A DNA stretch of 9,267 bases from Bacteroidales bacterium (GCA_004552155.1 SFPF01000100.1:1-9267), one strand, 5' to 3'. Counted from the stretch's first letter, positions 1 through 8,533 are shown. A program made the numbers and translations. Notes: generated from the sequence alone by a model not told the origin.

Positions 1-46
1 TGTTGATGTGGTTTTAAGAGATGCTCTCGTGTTTAGATTGGAAAAC

Positions 47-244
47 TTAACGGAGGCAGAGGAGTTCGCGTACCTGACGCTTGTTCGTGCCGTCTACGAG
101 GGCAACGTGGTCAAGGTTGCGCTTCTGCTTTTTCGTTTTCTTCGTCAGAATGTGAGAGTGGTAAGCGTGATGTCTCTTGATCTTACCTGTTCCGGTGAGC
201 TTGAAACGCTTTTTTGCGCCGGAGTTCGTCTTTACTTTTGGCAT
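47..244 (-). CDS. rpmI: 50S ribosomal protein L35
   Basis: This 65-residue basic protein is ribosomal protein L35 of the large subunit. It opens with MPKVKTNSGAKKRFKLTGTG, followed by the KIKRHHAYHSHILTKKTKKQKR segment rich in Lys, Arg and His that is typical of the family, and its length matches the usual 64-66 residues. The ATG at 244 is the natural start because the family begins with MPK; it is preceded by an A-rich stretch, not a Shine-Dalgarno site. It lies 116 bp downstream of infC in the classic order thrS-infC-rpmI-rplT. The 46 bases left of its stop contain no start codon for rplT, so rplT must begin outside the window. The rpmI-infC gap includes a duplicated CCCTTAC at 334-347 and no other clear signal. 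Identification is very secure. Confidence 0.97.
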   Translation of the reverse strand: MPKVKTNSGAKKRFKLTGTGKIKRHHAYHSHILTKKTKKQKRNLDHVALVDGTNKRQVRELLCLR

Positions 245-360
245 TTTCTTTTGTAATTAATTAATTGATTATTATAAAACTGCGGCTGGTGAGATACCAA
301 ACACAGACGCGCAGAGTTTTTTATCGTGTTTTGCCCTTACCCCTTACGGGACAGGCATTA

Positions 361-1029
361 TCAAAAGTCTTCGCCTTCAACGCGGGGACCCTGATATTCT
401 TTCTTTTCCTTCACCTTGGGCGCGGTTTTCGGCGCGCGCTCAACGGGCAACTCTTCTTGCTGCGCCTCGGCTTTCTTATTGCTGCCGCCGGTCTTCTTGG
501 GAGCGATGAAGATAATCATGCGCTTGCCTTCGAGCTTGGGCATCGACTCTACCTTGCCGTACTCTTCGAGGTCGTTGGCAAAACGCAGGAGCAACACCTC
601 GCCTTGCTCTTTGAAGAGAATGGAACGGCCGCGGAAGAACACGTAAGCCTTCACTTTGTCGCCGTCGGAAAGGAATTCCTTGGCGTGCTTGAGCTTGAAG
701 TTGTAGTCGTGCTCGTCGGTCTGCGGTCCGAATCGTATTTCCTTCACCTCAATCTTGGTCTGCTTGGCTTTCAGCTCCTTCTGGCGTTTCTTCTGCTGGT
801 AGAGAAACTTAGAGTAACTGATGAGCCGGCAAACGGGAGGCTCGGCATTGGGAGAAATCTCAACGAGGTCAACACCCTGCTGGCGTGCCATGTCAAGCGC
901 CTGACGCGTGGGTACTACCATCGGCTCGATGTCGTCGCCCACGATGCGCACTTCGCGCACGCGGATTTGCTCGTTGATGCGGTGCTGCTGCTTGTTGCTG
1001 TCGTTTCTCGGTTTCTGCGGTTGCGGCAT
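361..1029 (-). CDS. infC: Translation initiation factor IF-3
   Basis: IF-3 binds the 30S subunit, prevents premature 50S joining and checks start-codon and initiator-tRNA pairing. The 222-residue product has the N-domain start HRINEQIRVREVRIVGDD (about residues 16-33), the signature VDLVEISPNAEPPVCR (53-68), a basic linker around 75-95, and the C-domain with KEIRFGPQTDEHDYNFK (96-112), DGDKVKAYVFFRGR (122-135) and KRMIIFIAPKK (169-179). It is about 40 residues longer than the E. coli protein because of a low-complexity tail rich in Lys, Glu and Pro (180-222), a feature known in Bacteroidetes IF-3. It starts at ATG, not the rare AUU/AUC codon of enteric infC; an ATC at 1035-1037 is out of frame. 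AAGGAGG lies 15 nt upstream, which is unusually far. It is cotranscribed with thrS and probably also read from a promoter at the thrS stop. Confidence 0.97.
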   Translation of the reverse strand: MPQPQKPRNDSNKQQHRINEQIRVREVRIVGDDIEPMVVPTRQALDMARQQGVDLVEISPNAEPPVCRLISYSKFLYQQKKRQKELKAKQTKIEVKEIRFGPQTDEHDYNFKLKHAKEFLSDGDKVKAYVFFRGRSILFKEQGEVLLLRFANDLEEYGKVESMPKLEGKRMIIFIAPKKTGGSNKKAEAQQEELPVERAPKTAPKVKEKKEYQGPRVEGEDF

Positions 1030-1044
1030 ACTTTGATTTTGAAA

Positions 1045-1051
1045 CCTCCTT
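1045..1051 (-). promoter_or_regulatory. Shine-Dalgarno-like AAGGAGG upstream of infC
   Basis: The minus strand reads AAGGAGG here, a full anti-16S match, with 15 nt between it and the infC ATG at 1029. That spacing is well above the usual 5-9 nt. Bacteroidetes rarely depend on such sites, so it may help initiation only weakly. No in-frame ATG, GTG or TTG lies closer to it. Confidence 0.45.
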
Positions 1052-1126
1052 GGCGCGGGACACTATATATATAATATTGTGTAGTCCCTGCGGAGGCGGA
1101 AAAGTTATATTTTTTGTAAATAAAAT

Positions 1127-1163
1127 GTCCGCTTCTCATAAGTATCTCCTATGAAAAGCGGAC
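1127..1163 (-). promoter_or_regulatory. Hairpin in the thrS-infC leader
   Basis: GTCCGCTT (1127-1134) and AAGCGGAC (1156-1163) form a perfect 8-bp stem. After one C/A mismatch, TCATA (1136-1140) and TATGA (1150-1154) extend it by 5 bp, leaving a 9-nt loop. In the minus-strand transcript the loop carries GGAG and the 3' arm carries an ATG (1137-1139) that opens a 74-codon ORF overlapping the infC start. It sits 6 nt past the thrS stop and has no strong U-run close behind it, so a leader or processing element is at least as likely as a terminator. Function is inferred. Confidence 0.4.
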
Positions 1164-1164
1164 G

Positions 1165-1169
1165 CAAAG

Positions 1170-1172
<3 letters not shown>
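1165..1172 (-). promoter_or_regulatory. Bacteroidetes-type -7 element overlapping the thrS stop
   Basis: The minus strand reads TAACTTTG, matching the Bacteroidetes housekeeping -7 consensus TAnnTTTG, and its TAA is the thrS stop codon. The same octamer stands before the exporter operon. No clear -33 TTG element is seen 19-21 nt upstream. If active, it would let infC-rpmI-rplT be transcribed apart from thrS, with a leader of about 125 nt. Confidence 0.4.
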
Positions 1173-3053
<1,881 letters not shown>

Positions 3054-3079
3054 TCCCGTTACGCCGCTTTTTCAACGCG

Positions 3080-3087
3080 CAAAGGTA
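3080..3087 (-). promoter_or_regulatory. thrS: Likely thrS promoter, -7 element
   Basis: The minus strand reads TACCTTTG, then C, fitting TAnnTTTG. Transcription would start near 3073-3076, about 20 nt before the TTG start at 3053. That leaves no room in the transcript for the roughly 20 residues missing from the ThrRS N-terminus. An ATG at 3102-3104 lies upstream of this element and would not be transcribed from it. A good -33 box is not obvious. Confidence 0.5.
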
Positions 3088-3270
3088 ACGAATTTTCTTA
3101 GCATAAAAGGCGGTTTTGTGAAATTGTTGGCGTTTTAGTTGGCTTTGAAGATATATTTTGGGAAAATCGGGCCGCGAAATTTTCTTCCTTAATGCTTGAA
3201 ACTTTTTTCTTTCTGCCTGAAAATTTTTGCTTTCTCCTTGATATTTCTTCCTATCTGCGCAGAAAATTTT

Positions 3271-3354
3271 TGTTACAAACTTTGTAACACATGTTACAAA
3301 CTTGCTAACACATGTTACAAACTTTGTAATTCATGTTACAAACTTTGTAACAAA
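3271..3354. repeat. Four tandem 21-bp repeats containing a 17-nt palindrome
   Basis: Units begin at 3271, 3292, 3313 and 3334, each 21 bp with no indels. Each contains GTTACAAACTTTGTAAC or a variant: two 8-nt arms around a central C. Copies 1 and 4 are perfect palindromes, copy 3 has one mismatch at its right end, and copy 2 has GC in place of TG in the right arm. The left part GTTACAAACTT is identical in all four. A 21-bp period is close to two helical turns, so proteins bound to the units would sit on one face of the DNA. The array lies about 195 bp from the likely thrS start and about 240 bp from the exporter start. An operator array is an inference; a simple tandem duplication is the alternative. 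Confidence 0.85.
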
Positions 3355-3359
3355 AAATA

Positions 3360-3559
3360 TCTTATAGGAAAGGAAAAAATATCAGGCGGCAAGCGAAAAT
3401 TATCTCGGGATTAGGAAAAAATCTGACGGAGCAAATTTCGGGGTAAACCGACTCTGTTAGATATTACTCGTTTCCATTCCACTATTTTTCCTTTACATTT
3501 TCTATTAATATTGAAAAATCGCTAAAAGCCTGTCCTAAAACTCGTAATTTCCTATAAGA
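3360..3559. repeat. 12-bp inverted repeat pair flanking the exporter upstream region
   Basis: TCTTATAGGAAA (3360-3371) and TTTCCTATAAGA (3548-3559) are perfect reverse complements separated by 176 bp. The left arm starts five bases after the palindromic array and the right arm ends 25 bp before the exporter -7 element. They could be paired regulator sites or terminal repeats of a small non-coding element; no target duplication was found around them. Confidence 0.45.
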
Positions 3560-3584
3560 AAAGCAATGTTTCAAAGGAATGGCG

Positions 3585-3592
3585 TAACTTTG
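3585..3592 (+). promoter_or_regulatory. Likely exporter operon promoter, -7 element
   Basis: TAACTTTG followed by C fits the Bacteroidetes TAnnTTTG consensus and lies 32 bp before the ATG of the tolC-like leader at 3625, giving a short A-rich 5' leader of about 25-30 nt. The -33 element is weak or absent. Confidence 0.6.
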
Positions 3593-3624
3593 CAAATGAA
3601 CACCGAAAGATTATTATCAGAAAA

Positions 3625-3753
3625 ATGAAGAAACTCAGTATCGTATTACTCCTTTGTTGCCAATGCCTCACGGCAGCAGCCGGTCAGCCGGTTTCGCTCG
3701 ACAGCTGCCGCGCCATGGCTCTGCGCAACCAACATCGACAAGGCGCACTATGA
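3625..3753 (+). pseudogene. 5' fragment of the TolC-family gene, out of frame with the rest
   Basis: The ATG at 3625 opens 42 codons ending at TGA 3751-3753. Residues 1-21 form a clear signal peptide: KK, then a hydrophobic run SIVLLLCCQCLTAAAG, with cleavage likely near AAAG-QP. Next comes PVSLDSCRAMALRN, which fits the first helix motif of mature outer-membrane efflux proteins. After the AAC at 3727-3729 the frame leaves the family pattern. The matching continuation, NIDKAHYERKAAFTNYLPKI, lies in another frame from 3731. The break falls at the direct repeat CAACCAAC (3726-3733), and the spacing suggests several residues are also missing. This points to a deletion of 3n+2 bases, or a sequencing or assembly error. 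The promoter and A-rich leader show that this is the gene's true start. Confidence 0.75.
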
Positions 3754-3808
3754 GCGCAAGGCGGCGTTTACGAACTATCTGCCTAAAATTGACATCACGG
3801 CCGCATAC

Positions 3809-5062
3809 ATGCGCACGGGCGACGAACTCTCGCTCCTCAGCGATGACCAGAAGGCAAAACTTTCCTCGCTCGGTACGTCCATGAGCGGGCAGATGCAGCA
3901 AATGGCGGGGCAAATCCTCGCACAGCATCCCGAACTAGCGCCGCTGGCGCAGAACATGGGGGCCTATCTCGGGCAAGCAGGCGCGTTCGGCAACAGTCTC
4001 GGCCAGGGACTCGTGGACGCGCTGCACACCGACACGCGCAACCTCACCGTGGGCGCGGTTATTCTCAAGCAACCGCTCTATATGGGCGGCAAAATAAAGG
4101 CTTACGACCGCATCACGCGCCTCTCCGAACAACTTGCAGGCAAGCAGCTCGACGTGGAAGAGCAGTCGCTCCTGCTGAGCGTGGACAAGGCGTACTGGCA
4201 AATCGTTTCGCTGAAAAATAAGAAAACGCTCGCCGAGAGTTACCGCAACATGCTGGCACGCCTCGACAGCGACCTTGTGAAGATGATAGCGGAAGGTGTG
4301 GCCACGAAAGCCAACGAGCTGTCGGTGAGTGTGAAACTGAACGAGGCAGAAATGACCCTGACGAAAGTGTGCGACGGTCTGACGCTCTCGCGCATGGCTC
4401 TGTGCGAACTCTGCGGTCTGCCGCTCGACACGGAACTGGTGCTCGATGGCGAGCAATGGGAAAACCTGCCCTGCCCTACCGATGACATCGCCGCCAACCC
4501 CGACGGCGCAATAGCCAACCGCCCGGAACTGGCGCAACTCTCGTTGGCAGACAATATTTATAAGGAGAAAATCAAGGTGGAACGCTCGGAGTTTCTGCCC
4601 CATCTCGCGCTTATGGGCGGCTATGCCCTGACAAACCCCGCGCTTAAAAATGGCTTTGAGCGCAAGTTCCGCGGCACGTGGAGCGTGGGCGTAACACTGA
4701 ATATCCCCGTTTGGAACTGGGGCGAAGGGAAATATAAGGTACGCGCGGCACGAGCCGAGGCACGCATGGCAACCCTGCGCCGCGAGGACGCGGAAGAGAA
4801 GATCCGCCTGCAGGTGACGCAGCAGGCGTTCCGCGTGAACGAGGCGAACAAGAAACTGACGCTCGCGCTCAGCAATCTGGGCAATGCGGAGGAAAACCTG
4901 CGCACCGCTCGCCTCGGTTTCAAGGAGGGCGTTATCCCCACGAGCGACCTACTCGCCGCCCAAACGGCCTGGCTGCAAGCGCATAGCGACAAGATCGACG
5001 CGCAAATCGACATCATGATTTCACGCGCCGAATACCAGAAAGCCATCGGCGAATTGAAATAA
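3809..5062 (+). CDS. TolC-family outer-membrane efflux protein, main part
   Basis: The family forms trimeric outer-membrane channels that join periplasmic adaptors and let substrates leave the cell. The 417 residues from the first in-frame ATG contain the family pattern: a coiled-coil segment, the strand region LTVGAVILKQPLYMGGKIKAYDR (about 79-101), helix VEEQSLLLSVDKAYWQIVSLKNK (116-138), then the second repeat with SEFLPHLALMGGYAL and WSVGVTLNIPVWNWGEGKYKVRAARAEA, and the closing GVIPTSDLLAAQTAWLQAHSDKIDAQIDI helix. The frame is open upstream to at least 3731, where NIDKAHYERKAAFTNYLPK continues the homology, but no start codon is there. The signal peptide lies in a different frame at 3625. 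As it reads now, a product from 3809 would lack export and part of the first helix, so it is probably not functional unless the frameshift is an error. The restored protein would be about 478 residues, normal for the family. Confidence 0.9.
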   Translation: MRTGDELSLLSDDQKAKLSSLGTSMSGQMQQMAGQILAQHPELAPLAQNMGAYLGQAGAFGNSLGQGLVDALHTDTRNLTVGAVILKQPLYMGGKIKAYDRITRLSEQLAGKQLDVEEQSLLLSVDKAYWQIVSLKNKKTLAESYRNMLARLDSDLVKMIAEGVATKANELSVSVKLNEAEMTLTKVCDGLTLSRMALCELCGLPLDTELVLDGEQWENLPCPTDDIAANPDGAIANRPELAQLSLADNIYKEKIKVERSEFLPHLALMGGYALTNPALKNGFERKFRGTWSVGVTLNIPVWNWGEGKYKVRAARAEARMATLRREDAEEKIRLQVTQQAFRVNEANKKLTLALSNLGNAEENLRTARLGFKEGVIPTSDLLAAQTAWLQAHSDKIDAQIDIMISRAEYQKAIGELK

Positions 5063-5063
5063 G

Positions 5064-5115
5064 CCGGGCCATTGCCCGGAAATACCAGAAGGCTCGGAAT
5101 TTCCGGATATTCCGG
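5064..5115 (+). other. Two small hairpins in the gap after the tolC-like gene
   Basis: CCGGGC (5064-5069) pairs with GCCCGG (5074-5079) around CATT, starting one base after the stop codon. CCGGA (5103-5107) pairs with TCCGG (5111-5115) around TAT. Neither is followed by a T-run, so they are more likely mRNA-stability or partial-attenuation structures between the first two operon genes than full terminators. Confidence 0.35.
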
Positions 5116-5148
5116 CCCCCACATAACAACATCAAAAAAGAAGAAAAT

Positions 5149-6069
5149 ATGTCCAAAGAAGGTTATCTGGCTTACCGTCCGCAGACCGACCTTATTCAGG
5201 GACAGGCAGACGTGACGGAATACCGCGTATCAAGCAAGGTGCCGGGGCGCATTCTCGAACTGCGCGTGAAAGAAGGCGACTTCGTGCGCCGGGGCGACAC
5301 ACTGGCACGCCTCGAAGCCCCCGACGTGGCGGCGAAACTCGAACAAGCCTCCGCCGCAAGGCAGGCTGCCGAAGCGCAACAGCAGAAGGCAGATAAGGGC
5401 GCACGCGACGAACAGAAACAGGCGGCTTACGAGATGTGGCAAAAGGCAAAAGCAGCCACGGCCATCGCGCAGAAGTCGTACGACCGCGTGAAACGCCTCT
5501 ACGAACAGGGCGTGATGACGGCGCAAAAGTTTGACGAGGTGACGGCGCAGCGCGATGCCGCCCTCGCCACGGAACGCGCCGCCAAAGCGCAGTATGACAT
5601 GGCGGTGAACGGCGCGGAGCAGGAAGACAAGGCCGCTGCCCGCGCCATCGTGGCGAAAGCCAAGGGCGCGGTGGACGAAGTGACCTCTTACATCAACGAA
5701 ACTTGGCTCATCGCCTCCGCCGACGGCGAAGTGACGGACGTGTTCCCCTCCGTGGGCGAACTTGTGGGCACGGGCGCACCTATTATGAACATCGCCATTA
5801 TGAGCGACATGTGGGTAAGCTTCAACGTGCGCGAAGACCGCCTCGCCGCCTTCGGCATGAACAAGACGTTCAAGGCCACGATTCCCGCGCTCGGCAATAA
5901 GGAGGTGACGCTCAAAGTGTTCTACATGAAAGACCTCGGCACTTACGCCGCTTGGAAAGCCACGAAGACCACGGGGCAGTTTGACATGAAGACCTTCGAG
6001 GTGAAAGCCGCCCCCGAAAGCCCCGTGGAAGGCCTGCGCCCGGGCATGAGCGTGATTTATAGCGAATAA
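5149..6069 (+). CDS. HlyD-family periplasmic adaptor subunit lacking its N-terminal anchor
   Basis: The adaptor bridges inner-membrane ABC permeases and the TolC-like channel. Its 306 residues show the family order: first lipoyl half with EYRVSSKVPGRILELRVKEGDFVRRGDTLARLEAP (24-58), a long Ala/Gln/Lys-rich coiled-coil hairpin (about 60-180, turn near YEQGVMTAQKFDEV at 118-131), the second lipoyl half NETWLIASADGEVTDVFPSVGELVGTGAPIMNI (183-215), and a beta-barrel part ending GLRPGMSVIYSE. Family members usually begin with a signal-anchor helix; here MSKEGYLAYRPQTDLIQGQ leads straight into the lipoyl domain with no hydrophobic run. The frame is open upstream but contains no ATG or membrane helix. 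An in-frame deletion of the anchor is likely; a cytoplasmic product would not work in the complex. The ATG has an A-rich leader typical of the phylum. Confidence 0.92.
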   Translation: MSKEGYLAYRPQTDLIQGQADVTEYRVSSKVPGRILELRVKEGDFVRRGDTLARLEAPDVAAKLEQASAARQAAEAQQQKADKGARDEQKQAAYEMWQKAKAATAIAQKSYDRVKRLYEQGVMTAQKFDEVTAQRDAALATERAAKAQYDMAVNGAEQEDKAAARAIVAKAKGAVDEVTSYINETWLIASADGEVTDVFPSVGELVGTGAPIMNIAIMSDMWVSFNVREDRLAAFGMNKTFKATIPALGNKEVTLKVFYMKDLGTYAAWKATKTTGQFDMKTFEVKAAPESPVEGLRPGMSVIYSE

Positions 6070-6117
6070 GCGCAAACGCCCCAATTTCCGTTTATTGCGC
6101 ACAAACCAAAGACAAAA

Positions 6118-7272
6118 ATGCTCCGAAACGTAATCATCCGCGAAATAAAACGCCTTTGGCGGCAGCCCATTTTCTGGTTCGCCGGCATAGGCGCGCCGCT
6201 GTTTTGCTACGTGTTCTTCCTCACGCTGATGGCAAACGGCCTGCCCACCAACCTGCCGCTCGGGCTAGTGGACGAAGACGCTACCGCCACCACGCGCTCC
6301 ATTGCCCGCAACCTCGACGCCTTCCAGCAAACGGACATAACGGCGCACTACCCCAACGCAACGGAGGCACGCCAAGCCATGCAACGGGGAGAGATTTACG
6401 GCTTTTACTACATACCGCGCGGCACCTCCCGCAAAGCGCAGCGGCAGGAAGTGCCCACCGTGTCGTTTTACACAAACAACTCTTTCCTTGTGCCTGCCTC
6501 TCTGCTCTATCGCGATATGCGCACGATGTCGGAACTTGCATCGGGCGCGGCAGCACGCAGCGTGCTCTACGCAAAAGGAGCTACCGAGGGGCAGGCAATG
6601 GCATTCCTGCAACCCGTGCTGATCGACATGCACGCGCTCGGCAACCCGTGGCTCAACTATAACCTCTACCTGAGCAACGGCATCTTGCCCGGGTTGCTGA
6701 TGATATTCATCTTCATGCTCACCATCTACGCCATCGGCACGGAAACCAAAGAGGGCACCACGCGGGCGTGGTACAACGCAGCCGATGGCAAGCCCTTCAT
6801 AGCACTTTTAGGGAAACTCTTGCCGCAAACGGTTATCTTCCTCATACTCGGCACGATATACGTGCTGCTTGTATACGGCTACCTGCGCTTCCCCTGCCTG
6901 TGCGGCATACCCACGATGCTCGGCGCGGTGTGGCTCATGGTGCTGGCCGCGCAGGGGCTGGGCGTTGCCATGTATGCCGCCGCGCCCACGCTGCGCCTTG
7001 CCCTGTCGTTCGCTTCGCTTTGGGGCGTCATCTCGTTCAGTATCGCCGGCATCTCGTTTCCCGTAATGGCCATGCACCCCGTGTTGCAGGGGCTGTCGCT
7101 CCTCTTCCCGTTGCGCCACTATTTCCTCATCTACGTAAACTCCGCCCTCAACGGCTGGCCGCTGCTTGCCGCCTGGCCCTTCCTGCTCGCGCTGCTCGCA
7201 TTTGCCCTGCTACCCGTGCTGCTCTCGCGACGCATTTACAGGGTGACGATTACAATGGAGTATGTGCCTTAA
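6118..7272 (+). CDS. ABC-2 type transporter permease (YhhJ/YbhS-like), first of a pair
   Basis: Inner-membrane subunit of an ABC-2 exporter, 384 residues. It opens with the family's cytoplasmic start NVIIREIKRLWRQPIFW, then membrane segment 1 (about 18-38). A periplasmic domain of about 145 residues follows, with GLVDEDATATTRSIARNLDA and EARQAMQRGEIYGFYYIPRG, both typical of the ABC2_membrane_3 group. Five more hydrophobic segments lie near 188-207, 236-255, 266-287, 295-318 and 347-369. The cytoplasmic loop TETKEGTTRAWYNAADGKPFIALLGKLLP (208-236) sits where the coupling helix contacts an ATPase in this family. It lies 48 bp after the adaptor and 40 bp before the second permease, and is homologous to it; the pair probably forms a heterodimer. 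No frame problem is seen. Substrate cannot be told from sequence; drugs, lipids or small metabolites are all possible. Confidence 0.93.
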   Translation: MLRNVIIREIKRLWRQPIFWFAGIGAPLFCYVFFLTLMANGLPTNLPLGLVDEDATATTRSIARNLDAFQQTDITAHYPNATEARQAMQRGEIYGFYYIPRGTSRKAQRQEVPTVSFYTNNSFLVPASLLYRDMRTMSELASGAAARSVLYAKGATEGQAMAFLQPVLIDMHALGNPWLNYNLYLSNGILPGLLMIFIFMLTIYAIGTETKEGTTRAWYNAADGKPFIALLGKLLPQTVIFLILGTIYVLLVYGYLRFPCLCGIPTMLGAVWLMVLAAQGLGVAMYAAAPTLRLALSFASLWGVISFSIAGISFPVMAMHPVLQGLSLLFPLRHYFLIYVNSALNGWPLLAAWPFLLALLAFALLPVLLSRRIYRVTITMEYVP

Positions 7273-7312
7273 TAAAGAGTTTTGCCGACTCGCCTACTAA
7301 TAATATTATAGA

Positions 7313-8533
7313 ATGCCCAATCGTTTGAAAAACATATTCGCGGACTTCTCGCGCTGCGCCCTCGGCAACTTCCTGGCGGAGGGGCGCACCGCCCTGCGCG
7401 ACCAAGGCGTGATGATTTTCTTCTTCATCGTGCCCCTCGCCTACCCCCTGCTCTACTGCTTCATCTACACAAACGAAGCGGTGCGCGAGGTGCCCGTGGT
7501 GGCCATAGACAATGACCGCTCGGCGCAGAGCCGCGAGTTTCTGAGAAACATCGACGCCACGCCCGACGCGCACATCGTGGCCTACGCAGCCGACATGGAA
7601 GAAGCAAAGGCCGCCATGCAGCGGCGCGAGGCATACGGCATCATCAACGTTCCGCGCACCTTCGCCGCTGACCTCGCCGCCGGCAAGCAGACCACCGTAA
7701 GCGTATTTTCCGACATGAGCAGCATGCTCTACTACAAAGCCGTCTATACATCGGCGTTGAACGCTTCGCTGGAAATGAACGCGAAACTGAAAGTGGAGCG
7801 CACGCCCGGCGCCACGCAGGAACAGGCGCGGGTAATGGACCACCCCATTGCCTACAAAGACATCAGCCTCTTCAACCCGCAGAACGGCTTTGCCTCCTTC
7901 CTCATCCCCGCCGTGCTGATGCTTGTGTTGCAGCAAACGTTGCTACTCGGCATCGGAATGGCGGCTGGCACGCGCCGCGAGCGCAACCCGGGGCATCTGC
8001 TCGTGCCAGCAGGGCTGCAAACCACCAACCCCATACCCTTCGTATTGGGCAAAGCCGCGATGTACCTGATAATCTACTTGCCGCTGTCGATTTACGTGCT
8101 GATCATCGTTCCCCGCCTGTTCAGCCTCAACCATCTCTTCGTGCCGCACGACCTTGAACTCTTCATCGTGCCCTTCCTCTTGGCGGCCATCTTCTTCGCC
8201 ATCACCCTTTCGGGACTGATACGCCACCGCGAGACGAGCATCATGCTCATCGTGTTCACCTCCGTGCTGCTGCTCTTCATCTCCGGCGTATCTTGGCCGC
8301 AGAGTGCGCTGCCCGCCTTCTGGCGCACCCTTGCCTGCATCTTCCCCTCCACTTACGGCATCCACGGATTTGTAGCGATGAACAACGCCGGCGCACGCCT
8401 TTCCGACCTCACTACCGAGACCGCTATGCTTTGGCTGCAAACCGCCATTTATTTCTGCACCGCCTGCGCCGTGTATTGGCAGGCATTGCGCAGCAGCAAA
8501 GGCGTAAATTCTCGTGCAAGCAAATGCAAATAA
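7313..8533 (+). CDS. ABC-2 type transporter permease (YbhR-like), second of a pair
   Basis: Second inner-membrane subunit, 406 residues, same fold as its neighbour. Cytoplasmic start FLAEGRTALRDQGVM, membrane segment 1 (33-52), a periplasmic domain of about 140 residues with VVAIDNDRSAQSREFLRNIDA and EAKAAMQRREAYGIINVPRTF, which aligns with the equivalent AMQRGEIYGFYYIPRG of the first permease, and SVFSDMSSMLYYKAVYTS. Then hydrophobic segments near 194-216, 245-267, 282-303, 308-326 and 372-391. The loop after segment 2, GTRRERNPGHLLVPAGLQTTNPIPFVLGK (219-247), is the expected ATPase contact. ISGVSWPQSALPAFWR (323-338) matches the conserved G(I/V)S(F/W)P motif also present in permease 1. It is the last gene of the operon. 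No ATP-binding subunit follows within the remaining 734 bp. Confidence 0.93.
   Translation: MPNRLKNIFADFSRCALGNFLAEGRTALRDQGVMIFFFIVPLAYPLLYCFIYTNEAVREVPVVAIDNDRSAQSREFLRNIDATPDAHIVAYAADMEEAKAAMQRREAYGIINVPRTFAADLAAGKQTTVSVFSDMSSMLYYKAVYTSALNASLEMNAKLKVERTPGATQEQARVMDHPIAYKDISLFNPQNGFASFLIPAVLMLVLQQTLLLGIGMAAGTRRERNPGHLLVPAGLQTTNPIPFVLGKAAMYLIIYLPLSIYVLIIVPRLFSLNHLFVPHDLELFIVPFLLAAIFFAITLSGLIRHRETSIMLIVFTSVLLLFISGVSWPQSALPAFWRTLACIFPSTYGIHGFVAMNNAGARLSDLTTETAMLWLQTAIYFCTACAVYWQALRSSKGVNSRASKCK

Larger units (their letters stand above)
3054..3624. other. Divergent intergenic region between thrS and the exporter operon
   Basis: This 571-bp AT-rich stretch separates two divergent operons. It contains a -7-like element for each operon, at 3080-3087 (minus) and 3585-3592 (plus), a four-copy 21-bp palindromic array (3271-3354) and a 12-bp inverted repeat spanning 3360-3559. 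A reading frame at 3196-3414 starts with TTG and runs through the array, but it lacks convincing translation signals. No regulator gene is present. Confidence 0.7.

Noticed and set aside
334..347. Duplicated CCCTTAC in the infC-rpmI gap as a ribosomal-protein leader element
   Set aside because: The duplication is only seven bases, and no known L20/L35 leader structure could be drawn around it.
265..1074. 269-codon plus-strand open frame
   Set aside because: It lies antisense to infC, which carries the IF-3 signature. The product is a leucine- and valine-rich composition typical of antisense frames.
3271..3354. CRISPR array reading of the 21-bp repeats
   Set aside because: The units are directly contiguous with no unique spacers, and 21 bp is too short for a repeat-spacer unit.
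5230..6102. 290-codon minus-strand open frame over the adaptor gene
   Set aside because: The His-, Arg- and Phe-rich translation has no domain logic, while the opposite strand has a complete lipoyl, coiled-coil and barrel order.
7250..7936. 228-codon minus-strand open frame over the second permease
   Set aside because: It is a shadow of the permease; the plus strand has coherent membrane segments and motifs.
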